Below are positions 1 through 8,110 of a DNA stretch of 20,738 bases, piece after piece; the first letter of the stretch is position 1; each line of letters starts with the position of its first letter. The stretch spans positions 1 to 20,738 of the forward strand of contig JAOUPA010000014.1 in NCBI GenBank assembly GCA_029880105.1, given 5' to 3'. Origin of the DNA: Gammaproteobacteria bacterium (GTDB taxonomy: Bacteria > Pseudomonadota > Gammaproteobacteria > SZUA-229). The notes beneath the pieces are model-generated. The model worked only from the letters and a program-made list of their open reading frames with translations. It made no database searches and was not told the origin of the DNA. A program made the translations under genes and the position numbers.

Positions 1-193
1 TTTGTCGTAGATTTTGTAATATTTTGGTATAAACGACTAACAATACGCTCGCGCGGAACTCGCAGTAAAAAACTCTGCTCACCCCCCCCACAGTTCAGTC
101 GTTATACTTTCAATCTTCAATGAGTTCTAGGATGTTTTTGCATAACAATAAAGTTCTCACAAAAATGGTACTATTTCACAGAGAATGTGACTG

Positions 194-1423
194 ATGTATC
201 CCATGAATGCTAACACTTTACAACTAGCGCTGTTCGGCGATGTACCTGCCTTTGAAAAGCCATTGCATACGAACCAGCCTTACAGTGCTGCCCCACAACA
301 GTTTTTCAACCATGTCGAGCAATGCTTCGATCGAGGCTGGTTCACCAACGACGGTCCGCTTGTCCGTGAACTCGAAAGCAGGATCTCGAGATTTCTAGGT
401 GTTGAGCACTGCGTAGCTGTTACCAATGCAACCCTGGGATTACAGCTACTCATGAATGCTTTGGAACTGAGAGGTGAGGTCATTGTACCGTCATTTACTT
501 TCGTAGCAACACCACACGCGGTTTGTAATTCGGGGCTGCACCCTGTTTTTTGCGACATCGATCCAGATTCATGGAATATGGATCCTGGCCACTGTGCTTC
601 GTTGATCAATGAGAAGACCAGTGCAATATTGAGCGTACACCTGTTTGGTCGACCATGTGACACTCATCGATTACAGGAAATTGCACAAGATCATAATCTG
701 AAGCTAATCTATGATGCTGCCCATGCGTTCGCCTGCTCTCATACCAATAAAAAAATCGGTGGATTTGGCGATGCGGAGGTTTTCAGCTTTCATGCAAACA
801 AATTTTTTCACACGATTGAAGGTGGTGCTATCACCACGAATGATGGTGAGTTGGCTCAACGCCTGAGACTCGATCGAAATTTCGGCTTTGTTGGAATCGA
901 TAACGTCGAATCTTTGGGGACGAATGCAAAGATGTCAGAGGTGCATGCCGCGATGGGGCTTTCCAACCTCGATTTACTGGATGACACTTTGGGTCGCTGC
1001 CGTGATGTGTACCAGTCATACGCTGATGGTTTACGAGATATACCTGGCGTGACAATACGAAATTATGATGCTCAGGGTGATAGCTGGAACTACCAATATG
1101 TGGTTGCCGAGATTGACGAACAGTTAAACGGAATTCCCCGCGACCTGATGGTCGACATTCTGTGCGCAGAAAATGTTATCGCCCGACGCTATTTCTACCC
1201 GGGCTGTCACAGGATGGCGGCTTACGCAGCACCTCGTTTTCAGCGCTGTCTTCCGATCACCGAGAAGGTAGCTGATCGGGTCATTGTTCTTCCTGGCGGG
1301 GCGGCAATGAATGCACAATCAGCACGTGAGATTTGCTCTCTCATACAGTACACTGTCGACCACGCCGCGCCAATACTTGAGCGCGTTTCAAAAATTGATG
1401 GGGCCTGGAGAGTTACAACATAG
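194..1423 (+). CDS. DegT/DnrJ/EryC1/StrS-family PLP-dependent sugar aminotransferase
   Basis: This family transfers an amino group, usually from glutamate, to a keto-sugar nucleotide during synthesis of O-antigen, capsule or other glycans. The 409-residue protein has the usual family length. Visible landmarks are the cofactor-site segment VTNATLGLQLL (76-86), VPSFTFVAT (98-106), the PLP-ring aspartate in YDAAHAF (D174), and the Schiff-base lysine K203 in FSFHANKFFHTIEGG. The first ATG is used; a second ATG three codons on (203) is equally possible, since neither has a strong Shine-Dalgarno sequence. The stop codon overlaps the start of the next gene by one base, so the two are translationally coupled. 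The natural substrate cannot be read from the sequence. Fold assignment is very sure; the glycan role is inferred from the neighbours. Confidence 0.9.
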   Translation: MYPMNANTLQLALFGDVPAFEKPLHTNQPYSAAPQQFFNHVEQCFDRGWFTNDGPLVRELESRISRFLGVEHCVAVTNATLGLQLLMNALELRGEVIVPSFTFVATPHAVCNSGLHPVFCDIDPDSWNMDPGHCASLINEKTSAILSVHLFGRPCDTHRLQEIAQDHNLKLIYDAAHAFACSHTNKKIGGFGDAEVFSFHANKFFHTIEGGAITTNDGELAQRLRLDRNFGFVGIDNVESLGTNAKMSEVHAAMGLSNLDLLDDTLGRCRDVYQSYADGLRDIPGVTIRNYDAQGDSWNYQYVVAEIDEQLNGIPRDLMVDILCAENVIARRYFYPGCHRMAAYAAPRFQRCLPITEKVADRVIVLPGGAAMNAQSAREICSLIQYTVDHAAPILERVSKIDGAWRVTT

Positions 1424-3192
1424 TGGAGCACGCATCGCAGCACCCAAAGGTGGAGTTCCTGATCTGCGGGAGTCCGAACGATGCTTTTTATTCGCAAATC
1501 GCGTTTTTCCGATTGGCGTTGGATTCTTTCGGTGAAAGATGGAAGCAGGCTCGAGTAGTCGCGGTCTTCGGTGACGAGAATCCGCCACCTCTCCCAGACC
1601 GGTGGAAAGCCTATTTTAAAAATATCGAAGTAGTATATGCAGACCCGGAGGAATTCCGACGAACCGGTTTTTACGCTGCCAGTGACTTAAGATTCGAGCT
1701 TGTGGATCCGGATTCTGATCTATCTTGTATATGCGATGCAGATACGGCTTTCATCAGGCCGCTGCCTCAGGACCTGCTGGATGAGATTAAGGCATCGCCG
1801 GCGGTCATGGGTGTCATCGTCCATATTCCATTCTCAATGGGTGGCAGGGCTGACGAGCTGTTTCCTCTTCAAAACGAGAAAGGTGGAGAGGCCGAAGTCC
1901 AGAGACTACCCGCCGACACACCACCTCACGAAGCCTGGGAAAAACTCGGTCATGCCATCCTTGGCCGTAGCCCGGACATGAGCTATCGTTACAACCTGCT
2001 TGAGCCATCTTCTACCGAGCGTAGTCCCTTCTATATCAATTATGGCTTCCTTGCGGCGCCTCCACAATTGATGCGTGAACTCTACCGAGGTATCCGTGAG
2101 GTTGAGCCTAAAGTAATAAGCATGGTAGGTAACGGATTCTACGGCCAGGTTACTATCACCATGGCTGCCGAGAAACTCAATCTTCCTGTCCGTGCACTGC
2201 CAATGCGCTTCAACTACCCCAACGACCGGAAAGCCGATCGTCTACATCCTGATGAAATGCGCAACATGGTCCTCTGTCATTATCTACGGCACTCCCGTTT
2301 CAACCGGCACCATATATTCACTAGCCCCAAAGCATTCAACGATTTTCTTGGCCGCTACCTTATCGGCAGCGATCGAGTCTTCCAGGTGTACGTCAATGAG
2401 ATAACAGGTGGGCGATACCCATTTGCCGAGAGCAAGGAGAATATGGTAACCGAGGGAGCGGAAGTCCGGCATCCGGGCGGTCAGCGTCGCTCAATCGGTG
2501 TCGACTGGCAGCGCTATTATCAGGACTACCCTCTGCAATTCGATACCTCTGAGTACCTGAAACAGACCGGACATACTCTGCAGGGAAAACCGATCAGCCA
2601 GGAGCAATTCGATCTGATCCTCGGCGACATGCGTAAGCACCTCGCGCTCGAGCGCGATGATGCGCTACTCGATCTCTGCTGCGGAAACGGAATCTTCACT
2701 CGGGAGTTGGCAAAGAAGTGTCGCCATGTGGCTGCTGTCGATTTTTCTGAGCCACTACTCAATGTTGCCGAGCGTGATCATATTGCACCTAATCTGCATT
2801 ATTACCTGATGGATGTCTCAAAAATCCAGGCAGATTCCGCATTCACGGCCACTCCGTTTTCCAAGGTCGTAATGTGCGCAGCCTTGCAATATTTCGACAA
2901 GACCCAGCTGGATCATCTGCTGGGTACCCTCAAGCAGATTACCGAAGATGGCCGCCGCATCGTCTTTCTATTGATCCCAGACAAGCGGAAGAAATGGGCC
3001 TTCTACAAGACATTTTCACAGCGTATCCGCCACCTGTATCGGTTGGTACGTGGTGCGGAAGTCATGGGCACATGGTGGGACCCCCGTGATATCGAGTCAG
3101 TCTGCTCAAAACACGGCCTGAAATGTACGTTTTACCAGATGGATGAGCGCCTTCACCCGTCTCAGTATCGCTTCCATGTCGTGATTTCCTGA
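1423..3192 (+). CDS. Fused GT-A-like (nucleotide-diphosphosugar transferase-like) and SAM-dependent methyltransferase protein
   Basis: A 589-residue two-domain protein. Residues 10-320 resemble a GT-A nucleotide-sugar transferase: a beta-alpha start (VEFLICGSPND, 10-20) and a DxD-like motif CDAD (104-107), where a metal and sugar nucleotide would bind. Residues 370-589 are a class I methyltransferase: glycine-rich motif I LLDLCCGNG (415-423), the acidic end of strand 2 in VAAVDFSE (436-443), and a motif IV-like VVMCAALQYF (482-491). It starts with GTG whose first G is the last base of the upstream TAG; GGAG lies about 10 bases before. With the adjacent aminotransferase it probably builds or decorates a surface sugar, although acceptor and methylation target are unknown. 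The methyltransferase half is secure; the glycosyltransferase half is less so, and a non-catalytic or other nucleotide-binding role is possible. Confidence 0.8.
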   Translation: MEHASQHPKVEFLICGSPNDAFYSQIAFFRLALDSFGERWKQARVVAVFGDENPPPLPDRWKAYFKNIEVVYADPEEFRRTGFYAASDLRFELVDPDSDLSCICDADTAFIRPLPQDLLDEIKASPAVMGVIVHIPFSMGGRADELFPLQNEKGGEAEVQRLPADTPPHEAWEKLGHAILGRSPDMSYRYNLLEPSSTERSPFYINYGFLAAPPQLMRELYRGIREVEPKVISMVGNGFYGQVTITMAAEKLNLPVRALPMRFNYPNDRKADRLHPDEMRNMVLCHYLRHSRFNRHHIFTSPKAFNDFLGRYLIGSDRVFQVYVNEITGGRYPFAESKENMVTEGAEVRHPGGQRRSIGVDWQRYYQDYPLQFDTSEYLKQTGHTLQGKPISQEQFDLILGDMRKHLALERDDALLDLCCGNGIFTRELAKKCRHVAAVDFSEPLLNVAERDHIAPNLHYYLMDVSKIQADSAFTATPFSKVVMCAALQYFDKTQLDHLLGTLKQITEDGRRIVFLLIPDKRKKWAFYKTFSQRIRHLYRLVRGAEVMGTWWDPRDIESVCSKHGLKCTFYQMDERLHPSQYRFHVVIS

Positions 3193-3281
3193 TGCAAGAA
3201 ACGGGCTATGATTCTCTCTTCCACAAAGTGGACTACTGTCACTCATTCGAACCATCTATACTGATTTACATAACAAGGTAG
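3192..3281 (+). pseudogene. 29-codon reading frame coupled to the fusion gene; possible 5' remnant of a lost gene
   Basis: An ATG shares one base with the TGA of the fusion gene (TGATG), the same tight coupling seen at the previous junction (TAGTG). The frame encodes 29 residues starting MQETGYDSLFHK and ends at TAG 3279-3281. It has no recognisable domain. It may be the first codons of a further glycan gene cut off when the following AT-rich DNA was joined here, a real small protein, or chance. No homology is claimed. Confidence 0.25.
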
Positions 3282-3422
3282 GTCCGTATTAATTTAGTGT
3301 ATGCACAAACTAGTCGACTGTCCTGGATGAGGCCAGTTGCTTCGGCAAGCACAGTTAAACAAGTAACCCAGGTGCATGCATTTGCTCAGCAGTGACATCA
3401 TTAGCACTATTAAGGAATAAAA

Positions 3423-4133
3423 ATGACAGCACAACGAACTGCGATAATGCAGCCATATATATTTCCATACATTGGCTACTTTCACTTGATACAATCCAGT
3501 AGTATGTTTGTTTTTTACGATGACGTACACTACATCATGAGAGGATGGATAAACAGAAACAGAATTCTCAATCAAGAGCATGACTTACTTTTTACGGTTC
3601 CTTTAGCTAAAGCCAGCAGAAATAAACTCATTAATGAAATCAGCCCAGCATTTGACAATAGATGGAAAGACAGTTTTTACAGAAGCCTTGCCCACAATTA
3701 CAAGAAGGCACCTTTTTTTAATGAAGCTATCGATAGCGTCATGTCACCGTTTAGCAGAGAGTATGATGATATAACTGACCTGGCAATTGAATCTATATTA
3801 TCAGTTTACTCTTATCTCGGAATGCATTTTAATTATACCAAATCTTCAATTTTCTCTCCTGAGACAAAAGATATGGATAGCGCAGATAGATTAATTGAAA
3901 TCACAAAAAAGTTCGGGTTTGTGGACTATGTCAATGCTCCTGGCGGGAGTAGCCTTTACAGTAAAGAGTATTTTCAAAGCCAAGGTGTTAATTTATTTTT
4001 TGTAAAAAGCCATCCAATACAATATAAGCAGTATCATGGCAATTTCGTCCCAGGGCTTTCAGCAATTGATTTACTTATGTTTTGCTCAAAGAGCAAAATT
4101 ATCGATTTTTTCTCATCTTATTCATTGGAATAA
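3423..4133 (+). CDS. WbqC-like family protein
   Basis: The 236-residue product matches the WbqC-like family, which occurs in O-antigen and other surface-polysaccharide clusters and whose enzymatic role is still poorly defined. The hallmark is the N-terminal block IMQPYIFPYIGYFHLIQ (8-24), followed by FVFYDDVHYIMRGWINRNRI (29-48), which carries the usual acidic and aromatic residues of the family. Length is ordinary. Translation starts at the first ATG, preceded by AAGGAA at a good distance. The gene is clearly richer in A and T than the two genes before it and is separated from them by 230 bases, so it may have arrived separately. A weak hairpin terminator follows the stop. Family call is confident; function is not. 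Confidence 0.88.
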   Translation: MTAQRTAIMQPYIFPYIGYFHLIQSSSMFVFYDDVHYIMRGWINRNRILNQEHDLLFTVPLAKASRNKLINEISPAFDNRWKDSFYRSLAHNYKKAPFFNEAIDSVMSPFSREYDDITDLAIESILSVYSYLGMHFNYTKSSIFSPETKDMDSADRLIEITKKFGFVDYVNAPGGSSLYSKEYFQSQGVNLFFVKSHPIQYKQYHGNFVPGLSAIDLLMFCSKSKIIDFFSSYSLE

Positions 4134-4148
4134 CTAAAAATGGACATT

Positions 4149-4175
4149 CTCTTACCTGGGTAAGAGTAACTTTTT
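4149..4175 (+). terminator. Probable rho-independent terminator after the WbqC-like gene
   Basis: A 7-bp stem (CTCTTAC at 4149-4155 with GTAAGAG at 4160-4166, loop CTGG) is followed after four bases by TTTTT (4171-4175). It lies 15 bases past the stop codon. The gap between stem and T-run makes it weaker than the other terminators in this window. Confidence 0.5.
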
Positions 4176-4827
4176 AAAAAATAAAGAAGTTCATTTTTAC
4201 GTGGTTACTGCACATAGTTTACTCGACCTGGAACTTTATAGATACGCTATAAATTGCTATCCATGCAATTAACTATGACGATTTACAGATTTTTGGCAGA
4301 TAATCCCACGCTTTTAACCAGGCATAATATATTATTCACAAATGCCGTCAGAGTGAGATAGGGTATATATTAATAAACAAAATTCAGCTAGTAAATTTTC
4401 CAGCGATTTAATGATAGTTTTTTGCCACTCTAGCGATGGGATTGTTTCCTTTTGATAAATAATTTGTGTTCTTAATGCAACCAAATTTTTCGAAATATCG
4501 ATCAAGTAAAATAGTATTCCATTTTTTGCATATTTAACGAAATAAACACTGTTCTTTTGTTAACTCGATACAAAACGTACGTAGCGCTTATTCAAAATAT
4601 ACTAATTAATAAGTAACTTTACTCACCGCTATCTAGTCACGTAATTTTCGTAATAAATATAATTTTAGCGATCAAAGCAATATCATTCTCTAAAGTCATA
4701 TAACGAAACTAGAAACCCTATTAATGCAATCTTTCGTTTATTTACCGTATTTGGCGCTTCTACCGTGCAGATATTACCACTGGCAAAGAAGGCGCTGAAC
4801 TATTAATATTTGATTATCCATGGGAAT
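4176..4827. other. AT-rich gene-less stretch
   Basis: About 650 bases very rich in A and T between the WbqC-like gene and the shared terminator of glnN. I see no reading frame with a credible start or protein motif on either strand, no RNA gene, and no clear terminal repeats. It may be the decayed edge of the accessory glycan segment. Confidence 0.5.
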
Positions 4828-4856
4828 AAAAAGGCCGCTATCAAGCGGCCTTTTTT
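4828..4856 (-). terminator. Rho-independent terminator of glnN, likely bidirectional
   Basis: A 7-bp GC-rich stem GGCCGCT (4833-4839) / AGCGGCC (4844-4850) with a 4-base loop is flanked by AAAAA on the left and TTTTTT on the right, so it can stop transcription from both sides. It lies about 25 bases beyond the glnN stop codon. Confidence 0.85.
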
Positions 4857-4881
4857 ACTGTTACAAAAACTACGTTAAGCT

Positions 4882-7059
4882 TTATTTGATAAACAGCATT
4901 TCACGGTACTTGGGCAATGGCCAGAGATCATCAGCAACTTCTGTCTCCAGTGTATCCGCATGCTTACGCACCTCATCCATAAGTCCTCTAATTACCCCTG
5001 AACAGTACTGCATGTGTTTTTCAGTGTTTGCGAAGTCGTGCTTCTCTAATGCCGCACTCAATTTACCAACTGCTGCCATCATCGCATTAGCCTCAGTAGC
5101 GACATTTTTGGCAACTGAGTTATCAAGCTCAACACCCATTTCTGCCATGCTTGAACTGGTATTTGACAGCTCGAACAGGTATTGAATGGCTGCGGGATAG
5201 ATCATGGTCTTCGCCATATCAATAACCAGCTTGGCCTCTACCTCGATTGAAAGAATATATTGTTCTGCATAGACTTCGTAGCGACTTTCCAGCTCAACTG
5301 GTGATAACACGCCTGTTTTCTTAAACAGCGCCTTGACTGATTTTTCCTGCAGTGCAGGTAGTGCATCAGCTGTGGTTGGCAGATTTTTCAATCCACGTTT
5401 TTCAACTGCAGCCTTGTGCCACTCAGCTGAATAGCCATCACCACCGAATACAGCATTACCATGCTCTTTCATCAGATCTTTCAATACATCAAAGACAACC
5501 TGTGCCCTGTCAGCACCCTTCTTCTTCAGCCCAGCTTCAAGCTGATCAGCGACCCAGTGTAGTGATTCAGCCAGTATGGTATTCATTGCAATTAATGGAC
5601 CTGATACTGACTGTGAAGAACCGACTGCGCGGAACTCAAAACGGTTACCTGTAAAGGCAAAAGGTGAGGTACGGTTACGGTCACCCGGATCACGCTCAAA
5701 GTGAAGAATCTGTGGCAGACCCAGTTTCATCAGTCCACCTGCTTTACTGGTAGCCAGCTTGCCATCTTTGATGTCCTGGAAAACTTTTTCCAGCTGGTCA
5801 CCGAGATATACAGAAAGAATCGCAGGAGGCGCTTCATTTGCACCCAGACGGTGATCGTTTGATGCAGTAGCGACAACAGCGCGCAGCAGCGGACCGTGTA
5901 GGTGAACACCGCGAATCACAGCACCACAGAACAGCAGGAAATTCAGGTTGTCATGAGGCGTTTTACCTGGATCAAGCAGGTTACCCTGTGTGGCGTTACC
6001 CACAGACCAGTTAACGTGCTTACCCGAACCATTCACACCAGCAAATGGTTTTTCATGAAGCAGACAGACAAAACCGTGTTTCTTGGCAGTCATTTTCAGC
6101 AGGGTCATCATCAGCTGCTGATGATCGGCTGCGACATTGGCAGATTCAAAGTATGGCGCTACTTCAAACTGGCCTGGAGCTACTTCGTTGTGGTGAGTTT
6201 TAGCAGGAATACCAAGTCTGTATAACTGATCTTCAAGATCCTGCATAAATACCTGCACACGTGCAGGAATAGCGCCAAAGTAGTGATCATCAAACTGCTG
6301 GCCTTTGGCCGGTGGCGCACCAAAAAGTGTACGGCCTGCCAGTAGCAGGTCTGGACGGCTATTGGCAAAGTTGGAATCAACCAGGAAGTACTCCTGCTCA
6401 GCACCACAGCTTGAATTCAGGGGCGCAATATCAGTCTCGCCCATCAACGAAAGTACTCTCTGTCCAGCTTCATTCATCGCCTGATTTGAACGCAGCAGAG
6501 GAATCTTTTTATCCAGCGCCTCGCCAGTCCATGACATGAACACACTAGGGATCATCAATGTCGAGCCATTGTCGGTATTCATAATGTATACCGGGCTGGT
6601 TGGATCCCAGGCGGTGTATCCACGTGCTGCGTTGGTCATACGGATGCTGCCATTAGGGAAAGAGGAGCCATCAGGCTCTCCCTTAATCAGCAGGCTTCCG
6701 GTAAATTCCGTAATGGCCAGACCTTCGGGATTGGTAATAATGAAACCATCGTGCTTTTCTGCAGTAAGGTTTGTCATTGGATAGAAAATGTGTGAGAAAA
6801 ACTTAACGCCTTTAGACAGCGCCCATTCTTTCATTGCTGCCGCAACAATATCTGCAGTCGCTGGATCCAGTGGAGTACCCGTCTGAACGGTGTTCTTAAC
6901 GGCCTTAAAGGCATTCTTTGATAGCGATTCTTCCATCTTTGCCAGGTTGAAGACATCGCATGCCCAGATTTTTGACAGTGGCTCGGGTGTTGATACGGCC
7001 ATTGGTTCGCGATTGGTAATATTATTGATTGCCTGAACGCGAGTTTCATTTCCACTCAT
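4882..7059 (-). CDS. glnN: Glutamine synthetase type III (GSIII)
   Basis: Makes glutamine from glutamate, ammonia and ATP in the cytoplasm. GSIII is a large glutamine synthetase class with little sequence similarity to GSI outside the active site, and 725 residues is its usual size. Active-site landmarks are AEQEYF (220-225), HHNEVAPGQFEVAP (289-302), LLHEKPFAGVNGSGKHVNWS (333-352) and NDHRLGANEAPPA (401-413), with GNRFEFRAVGSS further on. It shows no adenylylation-site sequence like that of GlnA, so it should escape GlnE control. The ATG has a good ribosome site (GAGGA about 10 bases upstream on the minus strand). A near-consensus sigma-54 promoter and NtrC dyads lie upstream, so expression under nitrogen limitation is expected. 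A second, unrelated GS gene (glnA) lies 2.4 kb away. Class assignment is very sure. Confidence 0.95.
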   Translation of the reverse strand: MSGNETRVQAINNITNREPMAVSTPEPLSKIWACDVFNLAKMEESLSKNAFKAVKNTVQTGTPLDPATADIVAAAMKEWALSKGVKFFSHIFYPMTNLTAEKHDGFIITNPEGLAITEFTGSLLIKGEPDGSSFPNGSIRMTNAARGYTAWDPTSPVYIMNTDNGSTLMIPSVFMSWTGEALDKKIPLLRSNQAMNEAGQRVLSLMGETDIAPLNSSCGAEQEYFLVDSNFANSRPDLLLAGRTLFGAPPAKGQQFDDHYFGAIPARVQVFMQDLEDQLYRLGIPAKTHHNEVAPGQFEVAPYFESANVAADHQQLMMTLLKMTAKKHGFVCLLHEKPFAGVNGSGKHVNWSVGNATQGNLLDPGKTPHDNLNFLLFCGAVIRGVHLHGPLLRAVVATASNDHRLGANEAPPAILSVYLGDQLEKVFQDIKDGKLATSKAGGLMKLGLPQILHFERDPGDRNRTSPFAFTGNRFEFRAVGSSQSVSGPLIAMNTILAESLHWVADQLEAGLKKKGADRAQVVFDVLKDLMKEHGNAVFGGDGYSAEWHKAAVEKRGLKNLPTTADALPALQEKSVKALFKKTGVLSPVELESRYEVYAEQYILSIEVEAKLVIDMAKTMIYPAAIQYLFELSNTSSSMAEMGVELDNSVAKNVATEANAMMAAVGKLSAALEKHDFANTEKHMQYCSGVIRGLMDEVRKHADTLETEVADDLWPLPKYREMLFIK

Positions 7060-7220
7060 TACATTTTCCTCAAAGATATATTTGTAAATTAAAAAGTGTT
7101 CTTAAATTGTTATAAATTGCTATCGGTGTATCACTCTTGCCAAAAAAATTCAGCCTTTTTCCGTACTGATTAACAGCAAGCCCTTCATTTACGATAGCGC
7201 GATTATATGTCACTACTCAT

Positions 7221-7236
7221 AGCAATAAATGCGCCA
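7221..7236 (-). promoter_or_regulatory. Sigma-54 (-24/-12) promoter of glnN
   Basis: Read on the minus strand the sequence is TGGCGCATTTATTGCT, close to the TGGCAC-N5-TTGCA consensus with exact GG-N10-GC spacing (GG at 7235-7234, GC at 7223-7222). Transcription would begin near 7210, leaving a leader of about 150 bases before the glnN ATG. The NtrC dyads at 7365-7400 lie roughly 160-185 bases upstream of that start, a normal enhancer distance. Confidence 0.75.
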
Positions 7237-7364
7237 TTTTTTTAAATGCATCTCTTCTGCATATTATTTTTGTCACATTACCAATTACCACCGTAAAAAC
7301 AGATGGTTATATTCAAATATCATTTTTACTGTATTTTATGTTCACATAGTCAACCGATTACTGC

Positions 7365-7379
7365 GCTCTCATATGGTGC
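7365..7379. promoter_or_regulatory. Weaker NtrC-type site between glnN and mobA
   Basis: GCTCTCATATGGTGC has a perfect right half (GGTGC) and a left half with one mismatch to GCAC. Its centre is 21 bp, two helical turns, from the strong site next to it, as expected for cooperatively bound NtrC dimers on one DNA face. Confidence 0.55.
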
Positions 7380-7385
7380 ATTTGA

Positions 7386-7400
7386 GCACCAATATGGTGC
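7386..7400. promoter_or_regulatory. Strong NtrC-binding dyad between glnN and mobA
   Basis: GCACCAATATGGTGC is a perfect inverted repeat (GCACC-N5-GGTGC) identical in form to the classical NtrC site. It can serve as enhancer for the glnN sigma-54 promoter on the minus strand. It also ends one base before a TATAAT on the plus strand, so it may control mobA. Confidence 0.8.
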
Positions 7401-7401
7401 A

Positions 7402-7407
7402 TATAAT
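7402..7407 (+). promoter_or_regulatory. Candidate sigma-70 -10 element for mobA, abutting the NtrC dyad
   Basis: A perfect TATAAT begins two bases after the end of the NtrC dyad. No good -35 hexamer stands at 16-18 bp; the region where it should lie is covered by the dyad. Such a weak promoter would start near 7414, giving a leader of about 80 bases before mobA. Confidence 0.45.
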
Positions 7408-7492
7408 GCATGATTTACCTTTTTTATAATTTTAACCTGCATCATTGGCTACAAATAGCGCATTTTCTCCCTCAACGAATTATTATACCGGC

Positions 7493-8068
7493 ATGAAGCA
7501 CCAATCTATTAGTTGCCTTATTCTTGCCGGCGGTAAGTCCAGTCGTATGAACCATCATGATAAAGGCCTGGTTGCCTTCAAGGGACAGCCGTTGGTAAGC
7601 CACGTGATTAGCTCACTGAAGCATCAGATCGATGATTTTGTCATCAGCGCCAATCGCAATTTTGACCAATATCGACAGTTTTCACCCCATGTGATACCTG
7701 ATGCCACCGAGCAAAATGGCCCGATGTCAGGCATAGCCGCTGCCCTACCTACCTGCAAACACGACCTGATACTGGTTGTGCCATGTGATATGCCATATCT
7801 GCCCAATGATCTGGTTACGCTTCTTTTAACTAACCTTAATAACCATAAAATGGCCGTTGCTGAAACACAAAATCACCTGCAGCCTGTCTTTTTAATGCAC
7901 CGGTCACTACTATCTGGCGTGCAGCATCACCTTGCCTCTGGACACTTCAAACTATTACAGTGGATTCAATCATGCTCTCCAGCAATCATCAGCTTTAGCA
8001 ACGCAGATGCATTCAAAAACCTAAATCATGCAAGTGATATTGACCAGGCGCAAAATGCCAGCAATTAA
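7493..8068 (+). CDS. mobA: Molybdenum cofactor guanylyltransferase MobA
   Basis: Attaches GMP from GTP to molybdopterin-bound molybdenum, making the guanine dinucleotide cofactor (MGD) used by enzymes such as nitrate reductases and formate dehydrogenases. From ATG 7493 the protein has 191 residues, close to the E. coli length of 194. Landmarks are the nucleotide-binding LAGGKSSRM (11-19), DKGL (23-26), GPMSGIAAAL (76-85) and the metal-binding aspartate in VPCDMPYLP (D99). A TTG at 7445 would add 16 residues that do not belong to the family, so the ATG is preferred although it lacks a clear Shine-Dalgarno. The usual MGG before DKG is replaced by MNHH. It is divergent from glnN and shares its regulatory region. 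No mobB or other cofactor gene is visible here. Confidence 0.88.
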   Translation: MKHQSISCLILAGGKSSRMNHHDKGLVAFKGQPLVSHVISSLKHQIDDFVISANRNFDQYRQFSPHVIPDATEQNGPMSGIAAALPTCKHDLILVVPCDMPYLPNDLVTLLLTNLNNHKMAVAETQNHLQPVFLMHRSLLSGVQHHLASGHFKLLQWIQSCSPAIISFSNADAFKNLNHASDIDQAQNASN

Positions 8069-8080
8069 TTGCGGCTTGCG

Positions 8081-8110
8081 AAATTAGCCCTCGACCATCA
8101 AAATTAGCCC
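8081..8110 (+). repeat. Direct repeat AAATTAGCCC in front of the CDF gene
   Basis: AAATTAGCCC occurs at 8081-8090 and again at 8101-8110, ten bases apart, the second copy touching the ATG of the transporter gene. The site lacks a Shine-Dalgarno sequence. Two copies could be a tandem slip or a protein or RNA binding site; nothing further can be read. Confidence 0.5.

Noticed and set aside
4663..4805. Open stretch of about 45 codons before the glnN terminator
   Set aside because: It has no start codon or domain, and such length is ordinary by chance.
7119..7198. 7-bp inverted repeat GCTATCG/CGATAGC in the glnN leader
   Set aside because: The loop is over 60 bases and the match is short, so chance is likely.
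7446..7462. Sigma-54-like TTGGCTACAAATAGCGC before mobA
   Set aside because: GG to GC spacing is 9 or 11, not 10.
7445..7492. TTG start adding 16 residues to MobA
   Set aside because: The extra residues do not resemble the family; ATG 7493 gives the expected N-terminus.
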